From positions 1 to 44,489 of IMG/VR virus record IMGVR_UViG_3300023265_000005: a stretch of DNA of 44,489 nt. One strand, given 5' to 3'. A program made the position numbers and the translations under genes. The number at the start of each line of letters is the position of its first letter. Position 1 is the first letter of the stretch. Below, one piece after another: positions 1 to 7,398 of this stretch. Origin of the DNA: a virus. The notes under the pieces were generated by a model that was not told the origin of the DNA, ran no database searches, and saw nothing but the letters and a program-made list of their open reading frames with translations.

Positions 1-8
1 TCCGATCT
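1..8. other. Sequencing-adapter remnant
   Basis: The first eight bases, TCCGATCT, equal the 3' end of the Illumina adapter (GCTCTTCCGATCT). In the overlapping copy at the other end of the contig the match to the genome begins only at base 9; the base before it is C (44363) against T here. These bases are therefore probably not phage sequence. Confidence 0.8.
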
Positions 9-134
9 TTTCGGTGCAGGGGCGGTCAGCCGATCCGCCAGTTGGTTCCGTCGCTGTAGACAGGTACGCCGTTCGCGCCGCCGCCCGCAACGACAGCGCC
101 GAAATTCCCGGCCGCCGCGACAGTGCTATCCGAC
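9..134. repeat. Direct terminal overlap, left copy
   Basis: These 126 bases are identical to 44364-44489. An exact overlap of this size at both ends of a contig is the usual mark of a circular assembly graph (k-1 for k=127), so it probably reflects circularity rather than biological terminal redundancy. Joining the ends gives about 44,355 bp and places the tail fibre stop about 28 bp from the next minus-strand gene. Confidence 0.9.
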
Positions 135-1087
135 ACAAACGCATCGGCACCCGCGCCCGCAGTCGCCGCAGCCGGCAACAGGGCAACCGCCACGGGCTTT
201 TTGTTCACGCGGTAGGTGTGGACTGTCGACAGCGGGTTGACCGAAGTGCCGAACGGAACCGTGCCGTCTCCAAGGACCCTCAGCGCCGAGCAAGCGAACT
301 GCACCGGCTTGAACGCCACGCCAGATTCGATCGAGCCGATGATCATCTGCTCGTTAGGCTCGTCCCACCCCAGGTAGCCCGCCTTGGTGAAAAACCCGGT
401 GTAGCTGCCGAAGATGATGGGGGCAGTCGTGTCGGTGCCGTCCCAGTCCTCTCCGTCCGAACCGTAGAACCGCAGGAGCCCTTGCTTGTCGAATTTGGCG
501 AGAATGTCGACGCCATCGCCGGTGTTTCCGGCGCCGGAGGTCCGCGCCCGGAGAGCTTCCCAGAAGTCCCCCGTGCCGACGCCATGCGCGGGCCAGGCAG
601 TGTCGTTGAGGGCTTGCTTGAGGCTCAGCGCGACCTTGTTGCCGAGGTTGTCGATCTGCACCGCCTTGGCGTTGGTGTAGTTGTGGACCGCCAGCGCGTT
701 CGTTTGATTGTCGACCGTGGCCTGATCGCCGTAATGGTAGATATGCTGCGCGTTACCAGTGAATGCGGTGTTGGTCTGAATCGTCAGCCGGGCATCCAGC
801 GCGCCCGAGCCGATGCCGACAGTTTCCGTGCCAAAGTCGGTTGTTTGCGCCACAAGTTCCGCACTTAACCCGAGCGCATCTATGGCCTGAGCTACCCGTA
901 GCGGGGTCATCCGTTTGACATTGTTGCTGCCGGCCTCAGCATCAGCTTGAGACGCTAGCGGAATAGCCGCGTCGATGATCTGGAGAGGCGTTGCCTTCTC
1001 GACCACCGACCCATCGTCGATAATGATCGCTGCGGCGGGGTTGACACTGCCGGCTGCTGGAAGCGCGATAGGGCGGATAGTGGCCAT
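26..1087 (-). CDS. Tail fibre protein (353 aa)
   Basis: Probable tail fibre or appendage protein. Residues 1-100 carry a repeat-like segment (SVVEKATPLQIIDAAIPLASQ, then KRMTPLRVAQAIDAL) of a type seen in fibre proteins of alphaproteobacterial phages. The rest is rich in Gly, Thr, Asn and aromatic residues, with no catalytic motif that I recognise. The start overlaps the stop of the collar-type fibre gene upstream by one base. The stop at 26 lies in the terminal overlap, so the last ~36 codons are duplicated at the other contig end (44381-44489). A role in receptor contact is inferred from composition and position in the late operon. Confidence 0.75.
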   Translation of the reverse strand: MATIRPIALPAAGSVNPAAAIIIDDGSVVEKATPLQIIDAAIPLASQADAEAGSNNVKRMTPLRVAQAIDALGLSAELVAQTTDFGTETVGIGSGALDARLTIQTNTAFTGNAQHIYHYGDQATVDNQTNALAVHNYTNAKAVQIDNLGNKVALSLKQALNDTAWPAHGVGTGDFWEALRARTSGAGNTGDGVDILAKFDKQGLLRFYGSDGEDWDGTDTTAPIIFGSYTGFFTKAGYLGWDEPNEQMIIGSIESGVAFKPVQFACSALRVLGDGTVPFGTSVNPLSTVHTYRVNKKPVAVALLPAAATAGAGADAFVSDSTVAAAGNFGAVVAGGGANGVPVYSDGTNWRIG

Positions 1088-1866
1088 CAGGCGGTCACCT
1101 TGATGATCTTGTTGCAGATGATGGTAGGTTGAACGTTGCTGTGCGCCTCGCCGCTGCCGGCAGCGTTGGTCGTGAAGGCGTGGGTGTGCGAGGCCAACTC
1201 AATCTGAGTGATCGCATCGCCCCCACCGAAATTGATCGGCGCGGAAGTTCCGTTGGTCGCGGCAATGGTGCCGCTCGTTGCCCCGGAGTGCGAGTGCGAG
1301 GGCATCTGCGCCGCCGTCAGGGTGTGCGTCTGCAAGCCTCCTACGGCCCCTAGCGTAGTGCTGGAAAGCGTGTTCAGGCGGGCTGCGGACGTCCCGCCCA
1401 TGTCGTCTTTGCCCGCGCTGGTTCGGCCGCGGTAGTCGGGCAGATTGAAGGTGGTCGAGCCGTTGCCCGGCCCCCCTGCGGTTCCGATCGCTTCGAACAG
1501 ATCGGCATAGGCGGCTCGAGACAGTTCCTGCCCAGCGGCGAACAGCCATCCCTCAGGAGGGGCCGTGCCCCAGTAGTCCAGCAGGCAACCTACCGGAACG
1601 CCCCCACCCGCCGAAAGCTGGCCCACCGTTGCGGCATCGGTCGCGTCCACGCCATCCGCGAGCCCGGTGATCTTGTTGTTGCCCATCGGCAGATCGGCGC
1701 GCATTCCGCCCTTGCCGTCGCGGTCGAGCGAACCCGTCAGCGCCTGCGATATGTCCTGCATCGCCGGGTTGTGCTGGCTGACCAGCACGGTGTCCCCGGT
1801 GTTGACCAGGGTGCCGCTCGGCAGGCTGTGTGTCCCGATGGAATCGCGCGGCATCGATGCATCCAT
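1087..1866 (-). CDS. Tail collar-domain fibre protein (259 aa)
   Basis: Contains a phage tail-collar domain in the middle and C-terminal half. The run GCLLDYWGTAPPEGWLFA leads to SRAAYADLFEAIGT, then STTFNLPDYRGRTSAGKDDM, and the protein ends in NVQPTIICNKIIKV. These are hallmark blocks of the family found in phage tail fibres and microcystin-dependent-protein relatives. The N-terminal ~85 residues (SQHNPAMQDISQALTGSLDRDG) resemble the segment that attaches such fibres to the tail. It is followed immediately by the second fibre gene, so both are probably made together as distal parts of the adsorption apparatus. Confidence 0.85.
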   Translation of the reverse strand: MDASMPRDSIGTHSLPSGTLVNTGDTVLVSQHNPAMQDISQALTGSLDRDGKGGMRADLPMGNNKITGLADGVDATDAATVGQLSAGGGVPVGCLLDYWGTAPPEGWLFAAGQELSRAAYADLFEAIGTAGGPGNGSTTFNLPDYRGRTSAGKDDMGGTSAARLNTLSSTTLGAVGGLQTHTLTAAQMPSHSHSGATSGTIAATNGTSAPINFGGGDAITQIELASHTHAFTTNAAGSGEAHSNVQPTIICNKIIKVTA

Positions 1867-1947
1867 GTTCGTGGATGCTCGTGAAGGGATTCAGCCGAGC
1901 GGAATGGCCCCTTTTAGCATAGGGTTCGCTGTGATAACAAGCGGGGG

Positions 1948-2238
1948 ATGGCGAAGCCCGACCACAGCGGTGACTACGATCCGACCATTGAACAGATCGA
2001 AGCCGAAATACGAAGTTCCCAATTCTCGGCCTGGGATGTCGAGGAATTCCTTGCTCGGCGACATCAGGCTAAGATCGACGCCCTCACTTCCACCGAAAGC
2101 AAATGGCGCGGGCGTTGGCAAGTGGCAAAGGAGCTGGGCACACTGGCTTTGACTTTTATCGGCTATCTTACCGTAATAACTGTCGGCGGCGTTTGGTTGC
2201 TTACTGGGCAATTCCCTATCGTGCCGGTCGGTCCCTAA
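1948..2238 (+). CDS. Small single-span membrane protein, opposite strand (96 aa)
   Basis: Function unknown. A hydrophilic, acidic N-terminus (about residues 1-55) is followed by a basic segment and one strong transmembrane helix (roughly residues 66-88, LALTFIGYLTVITVGGVWLL). It is the only rightward gene inside the leftward late operon. Its stop overlaps the stop of the converging 939-aa gene by three bases. No clear Shine-Dalgarno spacing is visible: a GGGGG run abuts the ATG. Placement and topology are typical of a moron gene, for example one acting in superinfection exclusion, but that is inference. The competing minus-strand reading of this stretch looks less protein-like. Confidence 0.65.
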   Translation: MAKPDHSGDYDPTIEQIEAEIRSSQFSAWDVEEFLARRHQAKIDALTSTESKWRGRWQVAKELGTLALTFIGYLTVITVGGVWLLTGQFPIVPVGP

Positions 2239-5054
2239 TTCTGCAGCGCCGCGCTGGCCGCAGCGCCGATATGGCCTCCTCGCCTTCCTGCCTGAAGCAA
2301 CGCCTCCGCGACTTTATCACGATACGCATGGTCGGTGAGCGCCATAGTGAGCATCCGCTCAATCGCAGCGTCCGGATTCTGCTCCAGCGTAATCGGGGCG
2401 ATCTCATCAGCCAGCGCGGTCGCCCGCTTCCCGAAGCCGAGCGTGCGCCAATCGCGCACCGCACTTCCGAGACTGCGCCCGATGCCAGATCGTGCCGCGG
2501 TAACGACCGGAGCGCCGGTGAGAAGGGTTTCAATCGTCCCGGTCGCCATGTCGCCCGCAAGGCTGTTCTGCCCGAAAGCCTGATCGGCCAAACCACGTTC
2601 CGCTGTCATCGAGTTGCCAATCAGGCGGTTCGTGGAGCCCGCCATCTCGCGCTCGAGGTCGCGTTGCGCCAACAGCCGGGCAACGCTATCTCCGTTATCC
2701 GGGTAGAGTGTGCCGAGGCGCTGCTCCATGCCCGGAGTGCCGAGTGTGCTTTCAAACGGGTTTGTGCTGTTGCGGAGACCGCCGGCACGCTCTCCTAGCG
2801 CCGACTGAAAACCGAGGCGCATCTGGTCGGCGTTGGCAGGCGAGGCGCGGCCTAGGTTCACGCCAAGCTGGTTCGGCGACATGCTGAGCGCTTCTTGCCC
2901 CTGCCGCAACGCAGCGCGCTCGGCAGCGGGCCCGGAGTAAGCAGCGCGCGCGGCAGCATAGTCGGGGTTGAGCTCGTCCATGCGCGACAAGAGGAGGTTC
3001 TTCATCGCGATCGCGCGGCGGCCCTCGGGAGTGACGCCATCAATCTTCGAGGTGTTCCGCTCAATGATATTGTCGAGACCACGCTTCACATAGTCGAGAG
3101 ATCGCCACGAAGGCGAGGCGATCTGGACCCCGTCGTCGATCTGCTGCAGGCCGATAGCCGAAGGATCAAGGCCTTCGTCGAGGACCTCGTTGTAGGCCTC
3201 CCGCAGCGCGGCCCCGAAAGTCGGCCTCTCTGCAAGATCGGACAGGTTGATGTTTTCAGCGCCCGGCGCAGCGTAAGCCGAATCGTACAGCGGCCCAGCT
3301 TGTTGGCGAGCCTGCGCAATCAGGTCCTCGCTGCGCTGGGGGATATTCTCGATTGGCCCCAGATCGCGCTCCACGGCCCCCAGAAGGCGATCGTATTGAC
3401 CGCGGCCCCGATCCCCCAATGCAACACGCGCATCGCCGGCAGCGGCCGGAGAGCGGCGCAGAGCAGCGCCCGTGAGGCTGTTCGCTCCGGATGAGACATC
3501 GGCGATTGAGGCGGGAACGCCAAGCTCATCGGCTTGGGAGAGGGCTGCAACAACGGGATCAATATCGCCCACGGCGTCGACCACGCGGCGCTCCCCTGCC
3601 CCGAGAGGGTCGGCGGGCAACCGGGTGCCGGTCAGGATGGGCGCTTTGCGACCGATCCAGCCGCCTACCTTGCTGCCAAGAAAGGCGCCGCCTGCTCCGG
3701 TTGCAGCCCCAAGCAGCGGGTTATCGGACTGCGTGGCCCCGTAGGTCGCGCCATAGGCCATGTCGGCCATAACTGGATTGGCAAGGAGCCGCGCGATGGA
3801 CGGAAGCGGGACGGCCCCCGCCACCGCCTTCAAGCCTGCGCCCGCGCCCATCGTGCCGGTGATGCCGCCGACCATTTCACCCGCGAACGACGACTTCGGG
3901 TTGAGTTCCCGCGCCGCATCCATCTGGTCTCCGGCCAAAAGGCTCAGAGTTCCAAACCCCCCCGCGTTGGCCATGCTGGCAGCAAACGAGCCAGCAGGGT
4001 GGCTAACCACATCGTTGCGGAGTTTGTCGAAGCCGCTTAGCTCCTCATTCGCTGGCGGGATGGCGGTCCCGACCTGCCCACCTCCGGCCACGTTCTTGCT
4101 CGCACCTTCGAACCAAGTTTGTAGATCCGCATCGGGCGGGGCCTGGAAACCATACTTTTGGTCGAGCCCCCGGCGGAATTGAGCGTATGCCTGGGGCGTG
4201 GCCGTAGTGAAGTTCTGAGACAGCCACGCTTCGTTTTCCGCTTGCATCTCGGGCGGCAAGGGAATGCTTTGCGTGGTCGCACCGCCACCCGCTGCGGCCG
4301 GTGGCGGTGCACCGCCAAGGCCGCCGGTGCGGTTGAGAAACTCCTTGAACTTAGGGTCAGCGAGCAGAGGATCGTTCTCGTCAGTATACCCGAGCGTAGC
4401 GCGCCCTCGCCCGTGGGCGGTGCCGATCAGTTCCTCAAGCGTGTTGAGCTTGGCCTCTATCTGGCCATCGCTATCGTTCGCTGTCGGGAGGATGCTCTGG
4501 ATAAACAGCTTTTGCTCGGCCGGCGTGTTGAACTGCTGGCCGGTGAGGCCGAGCGCGGTGGCGATGAACGCGGTCAGCGCGCCCGAGCGGTCGTTGAACA
4601 CCCGCCCTTTGTCCCCGAACGCCTTTCCCACCGGGATCCCGAAAACTTCGGCCGTATCGATCGCTTCAAAGGGATCGGTGCCCTTGAAATTGGTCTCGTA
4701 CTGGTCACGCAGGTCGTTCACGCCCGCAGCCAGATTGGCGAGCGTGCCGTACTGGTTCATTGCGGCGCCGCGCATCTCCGCAGTGAGCTGGCCCGCAGCC
4801 GGTTTTGGCGTGCCGTCCGGATTGTGCGTGGCGTTCCATTCGAGCGCAGCCCGCCGTTCCTTCGCAGCATCGAAATCGGTTTGAGTCTGGGTGCGCTCCA
4901 AGTTCGCCGCCGCCTGCGGGGCCTCATAGGGCGCAGCGGGGTCCGGAGTTCCGATAGTCGCAGGGCCGGGCTGCGCAGGCCCCACCATAACCCAGGGGTC
5001 GCCCGGAGCTTCGCGCGTGTAGGTGTGGCCCTGATAGGTGCGGGTCTCGGCCAT
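2235..5054 (-). CDS. Large internal/ejection protein (939 aa)
   Basis: Probable internal virion protein delivered with the DNA. It lies after the tail hub genes and directly downstream of two other ejection-type proteins, with a one-base start/stop overlap. Residues ~1-60 are a short polar region (TYQGHTYTREAPGDPWVMVG). A Gly/Ala-rich, weakly hydrophobic stretch follows at about 385-480 (GGITGTMGAGAGLKAVAGAV, LLGAATGAGGAFLGSKVGGW), as in ejection proteins that cross membranes. The C-terminal half is long, Ala/Arg/Glu-rich and helical. I see no lytic transglycosylase motif. Its size and position match the largest ejection protein of podoviruses such as P22 gp16 or T7 gp16, but sequence homology is not claimed. 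Confidence 0.7.
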   Translation of the reverse strand: MAETRTYQGHTYTREAPGDPWVMVGPAQPGPATIGTPDPAAPYEAPQAAANLERTQTQTDFDAAKERRAALEWNATHNPDGTPKPAAGQLTAEMRGAAMNQYGTLANLAAGVNDLRDQYETNFKGTDPFEAIDTAEVFGIPVGKAFGDKGRVFNDRSGALTAFIATALGLTGQQFNTPAEQKLFIQSILPTANDSDGQIEAKLNTLEELIGTAHGRGRATLGYTDENDPLLADPKFKEFLNRTGGLGGAPPPAAAGGGATTQSIPLPPEMQAENEAWLSQNFTTATPQAYAQFRRGLDQKYGFQAPPDADLQTWFEGASKNVAGGGQVGTAIPPANEELSGFDKLRNDVVSHPAGSFAASMANAGGFGTLSLLAGDQMDAARELNPKSSFAGEMVGGITGTMGAGAGLKAVAGAVPLPSIARLLANPVMADMAYGATYGATQSDNPLLGAATGAGGAFLGSKVGGWIGRKAPILTGTRLPADPLGAGERRVVDAVGDIDPVVAALSQADELGVPASIADVSSGANSLTGAALRRSPAAAGDARVALGDRGRGQYDRLLGAVERDLGPIENIPQRSEDLIAQARQQAGPLYDSAYAAPGAENINLSDLAERPTFGAALREAYNEVLDEGLDPSAIGLQQIDDGVQIASPSWRSLDYVKRGLDNIIERNTSKIDGVTPEGRRAIAMKNLLLSRMDELNPDYAAARAAYSGPAAERAALRQGQEALSMSPNQLGVNLGRASPANADQMRLGFQSALGERAGGLRNSTNPFESTLGTPGMEQRLGTLYPDNGDSVARLLAQRDLEREMAGSTNRLIGNSMTAERGLADQAFGQNSLAGDMATGTIETLLTGAPVVTAARSGIGRSLGSAVRDWRTLGFGKRATALADEIAPITLEQNPDAAIERMLTMALTDHAYRDKVAEALLQAGRRGGHIGAAASAALQN

Positions 5055-5980
5055 CAGCGGGGCTCCATGTGGACGTGATCGCCCTCGTTGATGACCTCCA
5101 GGTGGGGGTTCGCCGCTTTCAACTGGCGGTAGTATTCAGCCATCCCCATGCCAGGCGGTGGAACGCTATCGCGCGCCATCGGATTGCCCCGCCCGTCTCG
5201 TCGCGTGTGAAAGCTGTTCGGCACGCCGCCGACTTCGCGATTGTGCGCTGGCGTGCGGAAGGTGCTGGTCACGGTCTCACCTGGAAGTCCGCGAAAGCCC
5301 GCTGAAAAGGTCTCCGACGCGGGCTGCGTCGGGCCTCCTTCGCCAAAGTCAAAGTCGGGCGGGAGCGTGGCCGGCGGAGTCGATCCGGATTGCCCCGCCA
5401 TCGGGCCCCCAACGCCTACAGGAACAAGGGTTGTCGTCCCGTCTGGATTCTTGACCGACAACCAGTCGAGCGCCGGCTTCGGGTTCGGGTCGGCGTGCTG
5501 GAACATGACCTCGCCGGTCATCGGGTTCAGCCCGAGAATATCGCCATTGTTGGCGCGTTGAATAGTCGGCTCGACTGGAGCCGGATTGCGCTGCTTGTAG
5601 GTCAGCTCGGCGATGTCCTGAAGCTCAGGGAACGCCAGCGCGGCCGCAACAGGGTCGGAACCATCCGGCATCTGACCGCCCGCCATCAATATCTGCGCGA
5701 TGCTATCGATCTCGCCAGTTCGCGCCTCGGCAGCCTCGTCCGCCTTGTGCATATGCAGGCCGCCCAGCAGGCCCGTCGCAGCTCGTGCGGCGCCCTGCGT
5801 CCAATGCTGCACCGGGGAGAAGTCGGCACCCTGTGCCATCTGCTGCGCGGCGAGGCGGCGTTGGAACGTGATGTCCTCCGGGGTCATGCGCTTGCCGCCA
5901 CCGCCCCAGAGGAACGGTTCGTTCGGCCGGCCGGGGAAGCCGAGCGAGCCCGAATGTGCCCGGGGGTCGACCATGCTCAT
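5054..5980 (-). CDS. Virion protein with C-terminal M15-like peptidase domain (308 aa)
   Basis: The last ~75 residues read as a D-Ala-D-Ala carboxypeptidase/M15_3-type zinc peptidase: STFRTPAHNREVGGVPNSFH, then ARD, then GDHVHMEP. The first His, the Asp and the final HxH would be the zinc and catalytic residues. The N-terminal ~110 residues are helical with a GLLGGLHMHKADEAAEARTG segment typical of internal virion proteins, and the middle is a Pro/Asn/Gly-rich linker. It overlaps both neighbours by about 1-4 bases within the ejection-protein cluster. Likely role: virion-borne cleavage of peptidoglycan stems during DNA entry. As no separate endolysin is seen in this genome, a contribution to lysis cannot be excluded. 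Confidence 0.75.
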   Translation of the reverse strand: MSMVDPRAHSGSLGFPGRPNEPFLWGGGGKRMTPEDITFQRRLAAQQMAQGADFSPVQHWTQGAARAATGLLGGLHMHKADEAAEARTGEIDSIAQILMAGGQMPDGSDPVAAALAFPELQDIAELTYKQRNPAPVEPTIQRANNGDILGLNPMTGEVMFQHADPNPKPALDWLSVKNPDGTTTLVPVGVGGPMAGQSGSTPPATLPPDFDFGEGGPTQPASETFSAGFRGLPGETVTSTFRTPAHNREVGGVPNSFHTRRDGRGNPMARDSVPPPGMGMAEYYRQLKAANPHLEVINEGDHVHMEPR

Positions 5981-6954
5981 TGCACGGCCTTTCCGTAATC
6001 GACCGCCTTGAACCCGCCGATCTCGCTTACCGCCTCAGGGTGGATCATTTCGACGTCCTGCGCCATCACGCCGATCTGCATGGGGCCGCCGACCTTGTAG
6101 CGGTAGGCGAACACGGGCAGCCCGTTATCGAGCCTGCCGACGCGCGAAATGTCTGTTTTCAGCCGGATGTCTGACAACATCATCGCGCCTTGGCCCGCGG
6201 CGCCAGCGAGCCCGAACAGCCCGCCCATCATGGCATTGTTGCTCGCCAGCTTCGCCTGATAGTTGTCCTGCACGAGACCCGCGTAATCGACCCCCGCCAC
6301 GCTCGCCTGAGGTGTTGGGCCCGACATCGTTGCCGGGTTCGATACTTGAGAGCCCGAAAGCAGCGCAGTGAGTTCGTTCATCGGCTGATTGCGCGTCGCC
6401 AGCGCCTCGCCGAACGCCTGCCCTCTGCCGGTCAACGCGAGCTGGTTCATCTGATCGGTGTTGCCTTCGGTCATGCGTCGCATCTCGTTCGTCCACGCCG
6501 CCGTCCCGGGCCTGATCCCGGAGTTGACCAGTCGCGATCGCAACGCTTCCTCGTTGCGCTGCTGCTGGGGTAGAATGCGCGAGGATGCGAGATCGTAGGA
6601 CCAGTCGGCCGCGTCCTGATTGTTGAAGGCGAAGGGGTCCGAGAGCGCGCCGGAAACACGCTCCGACTGCTCGCTGGCGATGTTGGCCAAGTTGCCCTGA
6701 GCCTGCTGCGACTTGTCGAAGATCGCCTGCTGCTCGGGCGAAAAAGTCGTGGTCTGGGTGAATTGCGGAATGCTGACCCACTTCCCGGAACTGTCGGTGT
6801 AGCCGGTCTGCCCGCTCTGATCGTAGCTGGTCGAGCCCCAGGGATTGTTGGTCGAGACCATGTTTACGAGCTGCTGGGATACAGCAGCGTCGCGGTTCAT
6901 CCCCGCTTGAGCATCGGCGGTCTGATAGGGGTCAGCGGGCTTTGGCGTTTTCAA
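5977..6954 (-). CDS. Ejection-type protein with C-terminal S74 chaperone domain (325 aa)
   Basis: Residues ~260-325 are an intramolecular chaperone of peptidase family S74: LSDIRLKTDISRVGRLDNGL, VFAYRYK, IGVMAQDVEMIHPEAVSE, VDYGKAV. The Ser-Asp pair in the LSD motif is the expected self-cleavage dyad. The N-terminal 250 residues are Gln/Asn/Ala-rich, helical and not fibre-like (NPWGSTSYDQSGQTGY, then RILPQQQRNEEALRSRLVNSG), as in small internal proteins of short-tailed phages. The domain is known mainly from tail spikes, where it trimerises the protein and is cut off. Its presence on an ejection-type protein suggests assisted assembly of an oligomer. Confidence 0.8.
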   Translation of the reverse strand: MKTPKPADPYQTADAQAGMNRDAAVSQQLVNMVSTNNPWGSTSYDQSGQTGYTDSSGKWVSIPQFTQTTTFSPEQQAIFDKSQQAQGNLANIASEQSERVSGALSDPFAFNNQDAADWSYDLASSRILPQQQRNEEALRSRLVNSGIRPGTAAWTNEMRRMTEGNTDQMNQLALTGRGQAFGEALATRNQPMNELTALLSGSQVSNPATMSGPTPQASVAGVDYAGLVQDNYQAKLASNNAMMGGLFGLAGAAGQGAMMLSDIRLKTDISRVGRLDNGLPVFAYRYKVGGPMQIGVMAQDVEMIHPEAVSEIGGFKAVDYGKAVQ

Positions 6955-6993
6955 CGGGTCGCTTCCTGATGATCGGGAAGCGCCTGAAGGGGT

Positions 6994-7398
6994 TCAGCGG
7001 CACTCTGACGCGGGGAACCTACCGTATTTCCACTCGTCCCGCAATATGCCGACGATCCATGCGTCCCGCCCTTTGCCGAAGTGGTTTCTCAGGCATCCCT
7101 CGACCTGACCGCCGAGCTTGCAGGCCAGCTTGACCACTGCATCCTGTTCGGTTGTCGCGGTCATTCGCTCGCATCCGAGTTGGTCAAAGGCGTAGCTGCC
7201 GACCGCCCATAGGAACCCGCGCGTCCAGCGCTTGCCAGCTACCGTGATGTGCACGTCTGCCCCCTCGAAGCATGAGAAGATCACCCCGTTGACGATCCGA
7301 CCGTCAATCTCGGTGCCGAGCGGAGTATAGGGCGGGCACAACCCAAAGCCGAGTTGCGACGCGACGAACCGCGCCACCCGCTCATCGCTGACGATCAT
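6994..7398 (-). CDS. GNAT-like acetyltransferase (134 aa)
   Basis: Short protein resembling the GNAT N-acetyltransferase fold found beside tail genes in many podoviruses. The core reads VHITVAGKRWTRGFLWAVGS, then YAFDQLGCERMTATTEQDA, KLACKLGGQVEGCLRNHFG and the final DAWIVGILRDEWK, which matches the usual progression from strand 4 to strand 7. It starts inside the ATGA overlap with the preceding tail hub gene. In such phages the protein sits in the structural cluster; its substrate is not known. Assignment is by pattern only. Confidence 0.7.
   Translation of the reverse strand: MIVSDERVARFVASQLGFGLCPPYTPLGTEIDGRIVNGVIFSCFEGADVHITVAGKRWTRGFLWAVGSYAFDQLGCERMTATTEQDAVVKLACKLGGQVEGCLRNHFGKGRDAWIVGILRDEWKYGRFPASECR

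Noticed and set aside
9-134. Biological terminal redundancy (e.g. T7-like repeats)
   Set aside because: 126 bp exact overlap equals a common assembly k-mer overlap; an adapter remnant sits at the same end. Circular graph is simpler, although packaging type remains open.
14-868. Plus-strand 284-aa open frame
   Set aside because: Antisense to the tail fibre gene; Arg-rich composition typical of a shadow frame in GC-rich DNA.
4158-5078. Plus-strand 306-aa open frame
   Set aside because: Antisense to the 939-aa ejection gene, no ribosome site, shadow composition.
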